In this document: positions 9,055 to 18,351 of the stretch, one piece after another | Layout of the letters: the number at the start of each line of letters is the position of its first letter | Position numbering within the stretch: the first letter of the stretch is position 1 | DNA from: Mycogone perniciosa | Lineage: Eukaryota > Ascomycota > Sordariomycetes > Hypocreales > Hypocreaceae | Reading direction: 5' to 3' | Assembly (NCBI GenBank): GCA_025331125.1 | Contig: JAOALB010000296.1 | Coordinates: forward strand, 1 to 23,939 | Length of the DNA: 23,939 bases | Made by a program: the position numbers and the translations under genes | Notes under the pieces: generated by a model | The model's input: only the letters and a program-made list of their open reading frames with translations | What the model was told of the DNA's origin: nothing | Databases searched by the model: none

Positions 9055-10459
9055 ATGCTTAAGTTTATTATGAGTACAATTTTATTTGCGGTATTTAGTC
9101 TCGCCACGGCATTACATGAAGCAATGCCCCAGCAATGCGACCGAGGCTATGTAAACGCCGTCTATTTTACGAACTGGTAAGTGATTCCAGCAAACACTTG
9201 TTGGCCGGATCCTAATGGTAATAGGGGTATTTATGGTCGGAATTTTCAGCCTTCCTCCTTACCCGCATCACACATTTCACATGTCCTGTATGCATTTATG
9301 AATGTTAGACCCGATGGAACTGTGTGAGTTACCAGACAGTCTTGTAAAAAGATATCCCGTTCTGATTTGTCTAGATACTCTGGAGACACATATGCGGATT
9401 TGGAAAAGCATTACCCTGGTGACTGTATGGACCTCTGTTGGCCGAACAGCACATTCCGAAGCTTACACACTTCAACTAGCCTGGAATGATGTCGGGAATA
9501 ATGTATATGGCTGTGTTAAACAGCTTTACACCTTGAAGAAACGCAATCGACATATGAAAGTCATATTGTCTGTTGGCGGTTGGACCTGGTCTGCCAATTT
9601 TCCAGCAGCCGCAAGCTCGCACGAATCGCGGAGGACCTTCGCTCGCACTGCGGTCTCCTTAATGAAAGACTGGGGATTTGATGGCATTGATATCGATTGG
9701 GAGTATCCCATTGATGAAATTCAGGCTTCTAACATGGTTCTCCTTCTCCAGGCGGTCCGGGATGAGCTTGACACATATGCTCAAACGTATGCTAGTGACT
9801 ATCACTTCCTGCTATCTATCGCTGCACCAGCCGGGCCAGATAACTTTAACAATTTAGACCTGACTCAGATTGGTAAGGTTATAGACTATGCTAACTTGAT
9901 GACATATGACTTCTCTGGAGACTGGAGTCGGTACAGCGGCCATGCCTCAAATCTCTTGAACAACCCTAGCAACCCAAACGCTACCCCTTTTACTGCTGAA
10001 TCTGCCATCAAGGCATATTCCAAGAGCATTCCTTCATGTAAGGTTGTATTAGGAATACCACTCTATGGTCGCTCGTTTCAGAAAACCTCTCATATTGGCG
10101 ACGCCTTCTCAGGAGTTGGATTCGGCAGCTGGGAGGAAGGTGTGTGGGACTACAAGGTATTGCCTAGAGAAGGTGCGAAGATGCAATATGACCCAATTGC
10201 TCAGGGATCATATAGCTATGACTCTAGCACACAGGAACTTATATCGTTTGATGATCCCGATATGATAAGAAAAAAAGTGGCTTACCTGAAGAGCATAGGT
10301 TTGGGGGGTAGTATGTTTTGGGAAGCATCTGCGGATAGGAATGACTCAGGATCTCTTATAAAGACGAGTTTGGAATCCTTAGGTTCGCTTGATACGACAA
10401 AGAACTGTCTTCACTATCCAGATTCCAAATATGACAATATTAGAGAGGGAATGAACTGA
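9055..10459 (+). CDS. secreted GH18 endochitinase (fungal class V / subgroup A type)
   Basis: The predicted gene has four exons: 9055-9176, 9225-9323, 9375-9424 and 9480-10459. They are joined by introns of 48, 51 and 55 bp with donors GTAAGT, GTGAGT and GTATGG, all keeping frame, to give 416 aa. Residues 1 to about 20 (MLKFIMSTILFAVFSLATA) are a signal peptide. YFTNWGIYGRNFQP, LYAFMNVRPDGT and GDTYADLEKHYPGD follow in the order usual for this family. The substrate motif SVGGWTWSANF and the catalytic DGIDIDWEYP come next, with the acid/base Glu near residue 165. MTYDFSGDW, YGRSF and GGSMFWEAS complete the TIM barrel. Family enzymes cleave beta-1,4-GlcNAc bonds in chitin with retention of configuration. 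There is no LysM or chitin-binding module. The C-terminus (YDNIREGMN) is where relatives end, so the gene looks complete and functional. Confidence 0.93.
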
Positions 10460-10588
10460 GTGCTTTGGGGGTTGCAGTACTGTTCACTTCCGATTTAGCT
10501 TAGTATTTCAACGTAGAAATCTAGTACTATTTTAAATTAAGCGATTTATTATAGAGAAGCATCCAACAATGCAGGTGCTTGTGGCTAT

Positions 10589-13516
10589 GTGGATCTATCA
10601 TTTACATCACCGTCAACAAGTCGAAACCCGTCACCGTCACCGTATGACGCGTCTGACGTGCCCCAGCCATACCGTTCTATTGCATCAATCACAATGTCTT
10701 GCCCCATGCCTATAGGTACCAAGATGGTCGGTTGCCGCCGGAGCTCGAGAATAAGGATGATATTCTTCCAGCATTGACACAGCCCAGAGCATCCCTATCT
10801 CCATCCAAGTTCTCCAACTGAGACTTCCTCAAGTTCGAACGGGCAGATACGCAGGCGTCGAAGGAGAGAGAAGTCGTAACCACTGTCATATCAATAATTG
10901 AAGGAGACGTTGGGGATAAAGAAAATGTGCTGACGGGGAAATTCTGTTCACGAATCTCGATCATCTAACCGACAGTACACTTGTTCTAGGTACTCCGGAT
11001 CTATATTACGGTGCGCGTCCTGAAGACCTAGATCGACGGATATATAATGAATTGGGTGGCCATATTCTTGCCTTAACTCAGAAAGACCTTCCCGTCGCAC
11101 CTAATTTCTTTGTTGGACTGAAGGGGAAGGATATGTCTGCAGCTGTGGCTCAACGACAGCTATTCTATGATATGGCACTTGGCGAAAGAGACCAACAGAC
11201 TCTTCGGTTACACAAATTCACATCATGTTATTTACGACAACAAGGCTCATACTCTTAGTTGTATATTGTTTGTTTATTTGTTTGTTTTATTATTTATATC
11301 CACTAAGTAAACTGGTTACACAAATCCCTTATAGGCAATAGGACGTCAGGAGCTGGCGGCTTGCGCCGCTGTTTGCTGAGTTTTAATTTATAAAAGAAAG
11401 AGGGTTAATCTGGGTAGTATTAATCTATTTCCGCTGGGGGAAGACTATAAGGGCCCGCTTCCTCTACTAGTTTTTAGAAGGCCTTGCTTCCTGTAGTTTT
11501 AAATAGGCAAGAGAGAGGGGTCTTTTTTAGGGGGATATCTAGAAGGAAAGGCTTAACTATTCTGCATTCTGCGAAGTGGCCTTATCTCTTTAGTTCACTG
11601 CACTTGCAGATAGACTCTCTATCGTGTCCGAAGCGTTTATGGTATTCCTGGAAGTCCTTATATCCCGATCTCTCTGCCAGGAGCCTGTAGAGGATAGGGC
11701 GTAGGAGTTTAAGCTCCGGGGGGGAGGCTGGGGCCCCGAGTCCCCACCGTTTATAGCCCTCCGGGGTCTTGCCGAGCTAATCCTACTCCTTTACCTCCGC
11801 AACTTCTTTTTTAGTCTATTTTCTGATATATATAATTATAGCCTAGTTTTATAGCGCGGTAGGGAGGGCTGCGCCTTGTTTGGCTAAATGGTTAGCCTGT
11901 TTATTGCCTATAATATCGTTATATCCTGGGACCTATAAGATGAAGGTCTTGCAGGGCAAGATGCTTTATGCTAGTTTCTGGAAGTGTATATACGCTCTTT
12001 ATATAGATAGGGGGGGCTTGCTAAGCAGCCTGTTGATAACCGATAAGTTATCCAGGAAGAGGAAGGATATTTAAATTGTATAGTTTTCCTCTACGCGTCT
12101 AGCCACTAGCTCTATGGCCTTTAGGGCGGCCTGTGCCTCCGCGTTATAGACCTCTGCGTTGTTGAGGCGTCCAGTATCTGTGGTTGCTCTTGCTCTGTGG
12201 TAGGCGACCGCTCCTCAGCCTATATTCCCTCCGATTTGGGACCTATCGGAGTAGGCTAAGACTGAGTAGGGGAGGAGGGAGTCAATTAATTCCAGGTATT
12301 TCCTTGCTGCAGTTGGTTTGCCCATACCTTTTAGGTCGGGACCGGGGAGAATATACGGGGACTTTTTAGCGAAGAGGGTAGGTCTAATGGTTCTGCTAAC
12401 CAGGGCGGCGGTGCGCTGAAGTCTGGTTTATGGTAGTCGGGGAGGGAGTTTCTTGTCAATGCGTTAACTGATCGGGTAGTCCCAATCCAGTCCCGCGAAT
12501 CTCGCCGCGCACATAAGTCAGGCCTGGGCTAGGGCGACGCTGGCCGTGGGGACCCCTGACTCTCTGTATAGGACAGGAACGCTTATAGTCTTCCAGACTG
12601 GGAGGACTGCCCTTGCCGCAGTCTTGAAGGCTTTATCTATTTTGTCTACTAGGCTGGACACTCCTGTGTTTACCTGCTTGGTAGGGTCGGCTTGCGATTG
12701 TTGTTCGTGCCCCGGCCACCACGCTTCTATCCTGTACAGGGCGACGGGGATAACGCGGCCTTCGCGGCTTATGCCACAGCCTCGGGAGGTAAGCCTTCCG
12801 AGTCTTGTTAAGCGACCCGAGGAAGTTGGAGACCTTGTATGCTTTGCCCGCGAGCGTTTTCACATGTTTCTTGAAGGAGAGCCTCGAGTCGAGGTAGACC
12901 CCCAGCCACCGGATGTTCTTTTTAGGCTGGACTGGTTTTCCCTCCATCATGATGCCTTCTTCGTGAGTCTGGCCCTTTGTATGGTAGAAGTGCAGCAGTT
13001 TAGCCTTGGCGTAGTCGAAGGATACCGCGTTCTCTGCTCCCTACTCTAGCGTCTTGTCGAGCGCCCACTGTGCGAGGGTGGCTGTTTCTCGGGTGGACCC
13101 CCCCGTGATAAGTATGGCGATATCGTCGGCGTACCCGAAGCAAGATCGTTGGTCTCCGAGCCGGAGGATCGGGCTGAAGTATAGCATTGATATGATGGGG
13201 GAGATGGGGGACCCCTGTTCTTGGTTGTACATACCTAGATGGACAACTAAAGATTTTTGCCATCCATCTAATGCAACCACCCACGCCCAGAGGTCAACCG
13301 GGATTTGTTATGACACAACTTAAGGCATTTGCCTTGACTAACGATGTCGAAATCTTCTGGAAAGGAGTTGCTGCATACTATAATAGCAAGGACTAAGCAA
13401 AGGAGCAAAGAAACCACGCGGTCAGGCAAGCGAACAAGAGAGGAGCTAGGAATAAAGCCATTTCTTTCTTCAAGTGCATTTTAAGATTGCTAGCGTATAG
13501 TCGAAACGGCGGCTAA
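10589..13516 (+). pseudogene. dead gene of a widespread fungal family (PD-(D/E)XK-like?), split by a LINE
   Basis: The conserved pieces occur in order but are broken. A frame ending SLSPSKFSN meets TGA 10819-10821, then continues DFLKFERADTQASKEREVV to about 10940. After a frameshift come FTNLDHLTDSTLVLGTPD, LYYGARPEDLDRRIYNELGG, DLPVAPNFFVGLKG and AVAQRQLFYDMALG. After another shift near 11205 comes VIYDNKAHTLSCI, where the LINE starts. From 13226 the same protein resumes with TYLDGQLKIFAIHLMQPP, GFVMTQLKAFALTNDVEIFW and GVAAYYNSKD. A TAA at 13394-13396 sits where relatives have DW, then AKEQRNHAVRQANKR follows to a stop at 13514-13516. I recall this family as common and uncharacterised in ascomycetes. 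The PD...(E)xK...RQxxY layout suggests a restriction-endonuclease-like fold, with the Glu apparently replaced by Gly here. That assignment is inference. Confidence 0.75.
11267..13220 (-). mobile_element. 5'-truncated LINE (Tad1/I-like non-LTR retrotransposon), copy A, RIP-like decay
   Basis: On the minus strand the element begins inside the reverse transcriptase at QGSPISPI, followed by FGYADDIAIL (the YADD catalytic box). After a single TAG at a Trp-like position come FDYAKAKLLHF and IRWLGVYLDSRLSFKKHV. A frameshift leads to VALYRIEAWWPG and KTAARAVLPVWKT. An RNase H domain follows (YSDRSQIGG; NAEVYNAEAQAALKAIEL; DIIGNKQANHLAKQGA). The rest parallels copy B, ending at an A-rich tail with AAAC repeats near 11267-11300. 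Many stops are TGG-to-TAG changes, and the 11.27-12.1 kb part is unusually TA-rich. A 12-bp direct repeat flanks it: TTAGTTGTATAT at 11255-11266 and TTGGTTGTACAT at 13221-13232, differing by two transitions. Confidence 0.88.
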
Positions 13517-14795
13517 AAGAATAGATGAAAGTACGCGTAACGAACCAAAGAATTACTTTCATCGTCTCGTCTTAAGATTGATATACCACGATCAGTGCAG
13601 GATTGAAGCGGGATGGCAGGTCTGCCTTGTATTATGCCCAAGGAGACCCTGGCGTCATCCGAGTCACCATATGAATTAGTTCATACCCAGTAGGCTATAG
13701 ATTGATGGAAGAGAGGAAGGACAAGAAGAGACTTAAGAGAGAATGGCAAACGAACGGAGTTGTGGAGGTAAACAAAAGCAGAATTTGACGTCTAATAGCG
13801 CTGGTGATTGATTCGGCCAAAAATATAGAATAAGGAGAAGCTGAAGGAGTTGATAACATAGCTGAGAATTCGCGGGACTACCTTTTAATTATACTTACCG
13901 TGAGAATGTGGAAAGTACTCATCCAATGTTTACAGGTTTGGGGACGGAGACGTTCCGTCGGCAAAGCCATTACCCGAGACTCTTCAAAGATCCTTCCTGT
14001 CTACCCCCGACACCCACATCTTCCATGACTACAGCCCCCTAAATAATTCATTAAACGGCAATCACACTTTCTTCCATAAATTGATATAATTCATTCTCGT
14101 GTTGATTGCTCCTTCCGTGAGGGAAGGGCAAACATGCCACCTAAGGGCCTCGTCTCGTCCAAAGGTGTTTTGCGCTGGCTTCGTCCTGGTTTGTGCTATA
14201 TAATTACGAATCATTTAAAATGATTGCTAAATAAGTGTTAGGTTGATAGGTTGAATGCAGATAACTAATGCTAACTCCGCCATTTACGAACAGTCTAATC
14301 AATTGAACCGAACCAATGCCGACTATAATAAAGGAAATATTGTTACGGAGTAGTAATAGTCCAGAACTGATCGAGGGAAAGGCGGGTAGACGTAATAAAG
14401 GCTTATCGCATTGAAAGTCAGGGTCGTTATTTGCTGCGCTACTGTGAACTGAAATGTTACTACCTGGGTGCCTTTGACACGCGTTGCGAAACTGTCACAC
14501 TGCCAGGACCAAGTACTGGTTGAACAAGGTTCAAATGGAAACTCTCACTTTTACTAGATAGGTAGGCAATGGGGCCGCTTACGCATATAAAGAGATGGAC
14601 GAACTGAAAGGCCTTCGTGATTCGCGGTTAAACGCGATCTCATTCCACGGATGTAAGTACCAGGCCAGGTTGAACTACCTGCTTCAAATGAGAGTCTTGT
14701 GGTGTCAAGCTTGCTTGTGTGTGATAGATGCCCGCAAAATAAAAGGTGGGCATCAAATGGCAGACAGCCACTTCTCATCATCGGTTACCTCTCGG
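13517..14795. other. intergenic stretch, no supportable gene
   Basis: About 1.3 kb lies between the dead nuclease-like gene and the 3' end of the minus-strand gene at 14796. Short frames such as MPPKGLVSSKGVLRWLRPG near 14133 are under 35 aa and unrecognised. One TACGGAGTA motif lies at 14344. The 3' UTR of the minus-strand gene would occupy the right end. Confidence 0.45.
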
Positions 14796-15857
14796 TCAAG
14801 AACGGCGGCCACTGTTTCCTGAGCTAGCCGCCGCGGCTCTGAAGGGCAGCACCTTCCTCTCGCCGCCAATATTGAGCTTGGGAACCGGGAAGTCACACAA
14901 GACCCTCTCACCCTCGTCATCTCCACTTGGCTTTTCTCCCTTGGGTCCCTTAGCCCCCTTACCACCTTTATTCCCATCACTTTTATCGCTCCCACCACTT
15001 CCATCACTTTTGTCACTCTCATCACCCACATTACCCCCCTCACCATATCTGTCTGAGCAATAGGCCCTTTCGAGGAAGGAAAGAAGTGCAAGTCTCATGT
15101 CCAATTTCTCGGTGATCAAAGTGACATAACACCAATCTCCGCCAGACTTCATGGATGCGTCACCTAAGTAAATGAGAACCAAGGTCTCCCAGTCAAAGAA
15201 GGCGACGTATTTGGTCTTGTGCATGCTGGCATAGTTGACTGCTTGCTTCAGCAAGATTTCAGCGTTGCCTTCGTAAAAAGTTGGCTTCTCTTGTTCCCTC
15301 ATCATGATCTCAGTGAAGTCATCGAAGTTCTTGAATCCATCCGTAAACTCTGCCAACCGGATGACTCCAGGCCTCTTGTAGTCGAGAACTGCGAAGTGTC
15401 TATCCTTGGTAGTCTCGTTACGCCAACGCCAGGCCTTGTCCGACCGAACACGTTGAGTCGCCCCTGCGGGCCCTCTGCTGATGGTTTTCTGGTTCGAACA
15501 GATGACAGCTTTGGGGCGGTGGGCACAGAGAGCCAAGTTCACGGGGTTCACCAGCTGGAGAGCTGAAGAATTAGCCACATCAGCCTCAACCTCCAAGACG
15601 GTGCAAGGTTCCGGCGACGCGAGGTGCTGTTTCGAGAGGCTCTCGAATACAGTCGGATCTTCTAGAATGCGCCGGGCATGGGGAGCCCAATATTCTTCGA
15701 ACGAAGCTTCAAAGCCGAGCCTCGGCGCATTTGATGCCGCGGTTCTAGTCCCGGATATAGAAGTATCCGGACTTAGTCCATCCGCATAATTAATCTCTTC
15801 GTCAGAAAGAGGGAGACTGAAAGACTTCTCAATTGTAATCTTGTCAGACCCTTCCAT
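14796..15857 (-). CDS. uncharacterised fungal protein, possible PD-(D/E)XK-like core, low-complexity tail
   Basis: The open frame reaches 15983, but I prefer the ATG at 15857 (MEGSDKITIEKSF), giving 353 aa. It has a strong fungal start context (CAACGACAATGG), and the preceding 42 residues look like translated 5' UTR. Residues 135-260 hold the conserved part: RVRSDKAWRWRNETT, then FAVLDYKRPGVIRLAEFTDG, FDDFTEIM, LLKQAVNYA, YVAFFDWETLVLIYLGD and GGDWCYVTLI. I recall this pattern from uncharacterised ascomycete proteins. A hydrophobic strand with D-x-K (LDYK, residues 159-161), an earlier Asp (140) and a later Q helix (Q205) resemble a PD-(D/E)XK nuclease core, but this is inference. Residues 272-316 are Gly/Ser/Asp/Lys-rich and collagen-like. 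The gene has no introns and appears intact. Confidence 0.78.
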   Translation of the reverse strand: MEGSDKITIEKSFSLPLSDEEINYADGLSPDTSISGTRTAASNAPRLGFEASFEEYWAPHARRILEDPTVFESLSKQHLASPEPCTVLEVEADVANSSALQLVNPVNLALCAHRPKAVICSNQKTISRGPAGATQRVRSDKAWRWRNETTKDRHFAVLDYKRPGVIRLAEFTDGFKNFDDFTEIMMREQEKPTFYEGNAEILLKQAVNYASMHKTKYVAFFDWETLVLIYLGDASMKSGGDWCYVTLITEKLDMRLALLSFLERAYCSDRYGEGGNVGDESDKSDGSGGSDKSDGNKGGKGAKGPKGEKPSGDDEGERVLCDFPVPKLNIGGERKVLPFRAAAASSGNSGRRS

Positions 15858-16027
15858 TGTCGTTGGTTTGTGAGCGAAAGATAAAAGTTGGACGATGGCG
15901 GTAAATAGCTGATGGATAGAGAGGCTTCGCTTGCTTATAGGTGACTGGTTGCTGGTTGACTGGCAGATGATTGATTGACACAAAGTTGATGGATATTTCA
16001 GTTATCTTGGATGCCAACGGCGACGAC

Positions 16028-16036
16028 CTTATATAT
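16028..16036 (-). promoter_or_regulatory. candidate TATA box for the 14796-15857 gene
   Basis: On the minus strand the sequence reads CATATATAAGG, a good TATA box, about 175 bp upstream of the preferred ATG (15857). Transcription would then start near 16000, which makes the region 15858-15995 5' UTR and argues against the longer start at 15983. Confidence 0.45.
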
Positions 16037-16796
16037 GTGAGGAGGGGGCCCGTTTCACCACGTCATCCAGGAAGTCTGTCGATATCAGCGCTTGATGACC
16101 GCTGTGCTCAACTTACTGAGGTTGATCAAACATAATTGGGCACAGCCCCGCAACATTGCAGGGAAAGTTGAGAGAATGTAACCCCACACGTCAAGTTCTT
16201 CGGGCAGCCCGAGCTGGCGTCCTGACAGCCGGTGTGATGCTTCGAAGGCTAAACTTTGCGACAACGGTGCTCTCAGAGTTCCCTATGGGCCATGCTGCTG
16301 TACATGACAGCCATTTCAACTAGATCGTCAAACATCATGTTGAGCCGTGAATTTGAGTTGCCACCCTTACTTCTCAATATTCTCACCGATATCCTTGTTA
16401 ACTCCTCGTTTCCCACTTCTCCTTCTCCTTCCGGTGCCTCCTCTCACATGTTTCCCACGTCTCTCCGAGCTAAGCGAAAGCACAAAAGTTCATAATTGCG
16501 TGAACGGCCTTGGCACATGGAGAATGGACACCTTTTTGTCGCGGGCTACAGGCAGCGAGGGTATCACCTTGCCGCATATAGTCAGAACCCCCCGTGCATG
16601 CAGAAAGTTACTAGTAAGGTTAGCAAGGGTGGGCTGCTGGATATAATGGAGCATGGTTTGATTAAAAGCCAAAACTGAAATCCATTCATAGTCCCAATTT
16701 CTCTATGCAATAGCCTGTGATACTTGTCGCAGGCCGAGAACTCTTTCTTCCAGCCAATGCCATTTCTCACTCGTACCAAGACTGTATTCTCAAAGT
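16037..16796. other. intergenic stretch
   Basis: Only short overlapping frames on both strands are present, with no motif I recognise. It separates the promoter of the minus-strand gene from the LINE tail at 16811. Confidence 0.45.
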
Positions 16797-16810
16797 GGGT
16801 CTCTCGTGTC

Positions 16811-17295
16811 TGTTTGTTTTATTATTTGCGTCCACTAAGTAAACCAGTTGCATAAATCTCTTGTGGGCAATAGGACGTCAGGAGCCGGCGGCTTGCGCCG
16901 CTGTTCGCTGAGTTTCAACTTACAAAGGAAAGAGGGTCAATCTGGGTGGTGTCAATCTGTTTCCGCCGGGGGAGGGCTATAAAGGTCCGCTTCCTCCACT
17001 AGTTTCTGGAAGGCCTTGCTTCCTGTAGGTCCGAGTCGGTAAGAGAGAGGGGTTTCTCCTGGGGGGATGTCTGGAAGGAAGGGTCTGACCGTCCTGCATT
17101 CCGCGAAGTGGCCTTGTTCCCTTGGCTCGCCGCATCTGCAGACGGGTCTCATGCCATGTCCAAACCGTTCGTGATATTCTTGGAAGTCACCGTGTCTCGA
17201 CCTCTCTGCCAGTAACCTGTGTAAGACGGGGCGCGGGAGCTTCAGCTCTGAGAGGGACCTAGGAGCCCCGAGTCCCCATCTGCCGTAGCAGGCAG
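16811..17295 (-). mobile_element. short LINE 3' fragment, copy B, with target-site duplication
   Basis: This copy aligns throughout with 11280-11770 of copy A. On the minus strand it encodes the C-terminal end of ORF2, including a zinc-knuckle-like CRCGEPREQGHFAEC and the C-terminus LVEEADLYSPPPAETD (frame 16952-17152). It ends in an AAAC-rich tail at 16811-16830. A perfect 14-bp direct repeat, GGGTCTCTCGTGTC, flanks it at 16797-16810 and 17296-17309. That is the mark of target-primed reverse transcription with strong 5' truncation. Its sequence retains C and G at most positions where copy A has T and A, so it is younger or escaped RIP-like mutation. Its length is near the size below which RIP is known to be inefficient in Neurospora. 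Confidence 0.85.
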
Positions 17296-17309
17296 GGGTC
17301 TCTCGTGTC

Positions 17310-18351
17310 GATGGCTACGGCTCCACGATCATGTACGGAGTACGTACCTACGAACTCCCAAGGGCATGATCGTTATTGTAAGCGATTGGATACTCAGCTC
17401 GGAATTACAGAGTACTCTGATGTTGTGGGGCTTGGCCGAAGGCAAATATCGCTTGGCTAGCGAGGCGAATGACGGCACCTCTGCCCTCCGTCTGTAAGAC
17501 GTCGATATCTGTCGATTTGAGCCATCTAGCAAAAAAGAATACCTCCATTTCTTCATAAAATTGCCGTATTTCAGTGTATCAGCGCCTTACTCACAAAGAA
17601 AGCCATATCAGGCAAGCCTGGTCACCACCAAAGAGTTTCTATTATCTTATTGTTGGATAATGTCGGTCTAATAGTTGGAACAATTAGAAATTGATTATAC
17701 AGAGAGGTGAGTGATCCTACGTGAGGTGAAACAGAACGCGCAGCGTTCTCCTTCGATGATATAATGGCCGGATAAGAAATGAATCAGGATGGGGACAGCA
17801 TGCAACAGACGCACAGATGAGGGCGCAATTGAGAGGAACTTTCAGGTTCCCGAAATGCCCTATTATCGTTATGTGTTCGGACTGACTACGTAACTGCGTT
17901 ACGAGACACGTATATTACCTAGAAGTGCAAGACTCTAATGATCTACACGTCAATTTAAGCAAGAGAGGCGACTCGATGCTTTGTGGCCCTCATCTAAGAG
18001 CAGTTACTGCCTTCCTAAACCTTTAATACGCAACTACACGCTCGCCATCTATCCGTTGAGCGGATAAAATGTAGTAGTATGATGAAGAAACCAGAATCTA
18101 TACACAGCAACCCTAGGAACGCTTTCCAGCCCCGTAGGTGGTTTCGATCACAAGTTTGATGATTTTGTAACAAACCAAGAGGTAACAAGAATTAGTTAGA
18201 TTATTAAATAGGAGAAGTAATACAAAGCATCCGATCAATTGAACAATACAACACCGAGTAAAGAGGTGCTAATAAATACAAAGATGTCACAATAGGCACA
18301 AATTGTTTCTATGTCATCATGCTCTCAAGACAAATTATGTGTAGGGCACCT
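17310..18351. other. intergenic stretch with one coding-like fragment
   Basis: No gene is supportable. On the minus strand at 17405-17548 a 47-codon frame (MEVFFFARWLKSTDIDVLQT, continuing to GRGAVIRLASQAIFAFG) looks protein-like but is too short and unrecognised. One TACGGAGTA lies at 17334-17342. AGAACGC-GCA-GCGTTCT near 17734-17750 is a small hairpin. The right end would hold the 3' UTR of the kinase-like gene. Confidence 0.4.

Noticed and set aside
12546..13049. 167-aa plus-strand ORF and neighbouring plus-strand frames
   Set aside because: They are antisense shadows of the LINE reverse transcriptase, whose motifs are on the minus strand.
15858..15983. N-terminal extension of the 14796-15857 gene starting MCQSIICQ
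   Set aside because: It probably lies in the 5' UTR: a TATA box sits only about 45 bp upstream, and the ATG at 15857 has a much better start context.
17405..17548. 47-codon minus-strand frame with protein-like composition
   Set aside because: It is too short, has no convincing splice partner and belongs to no family I recognise.
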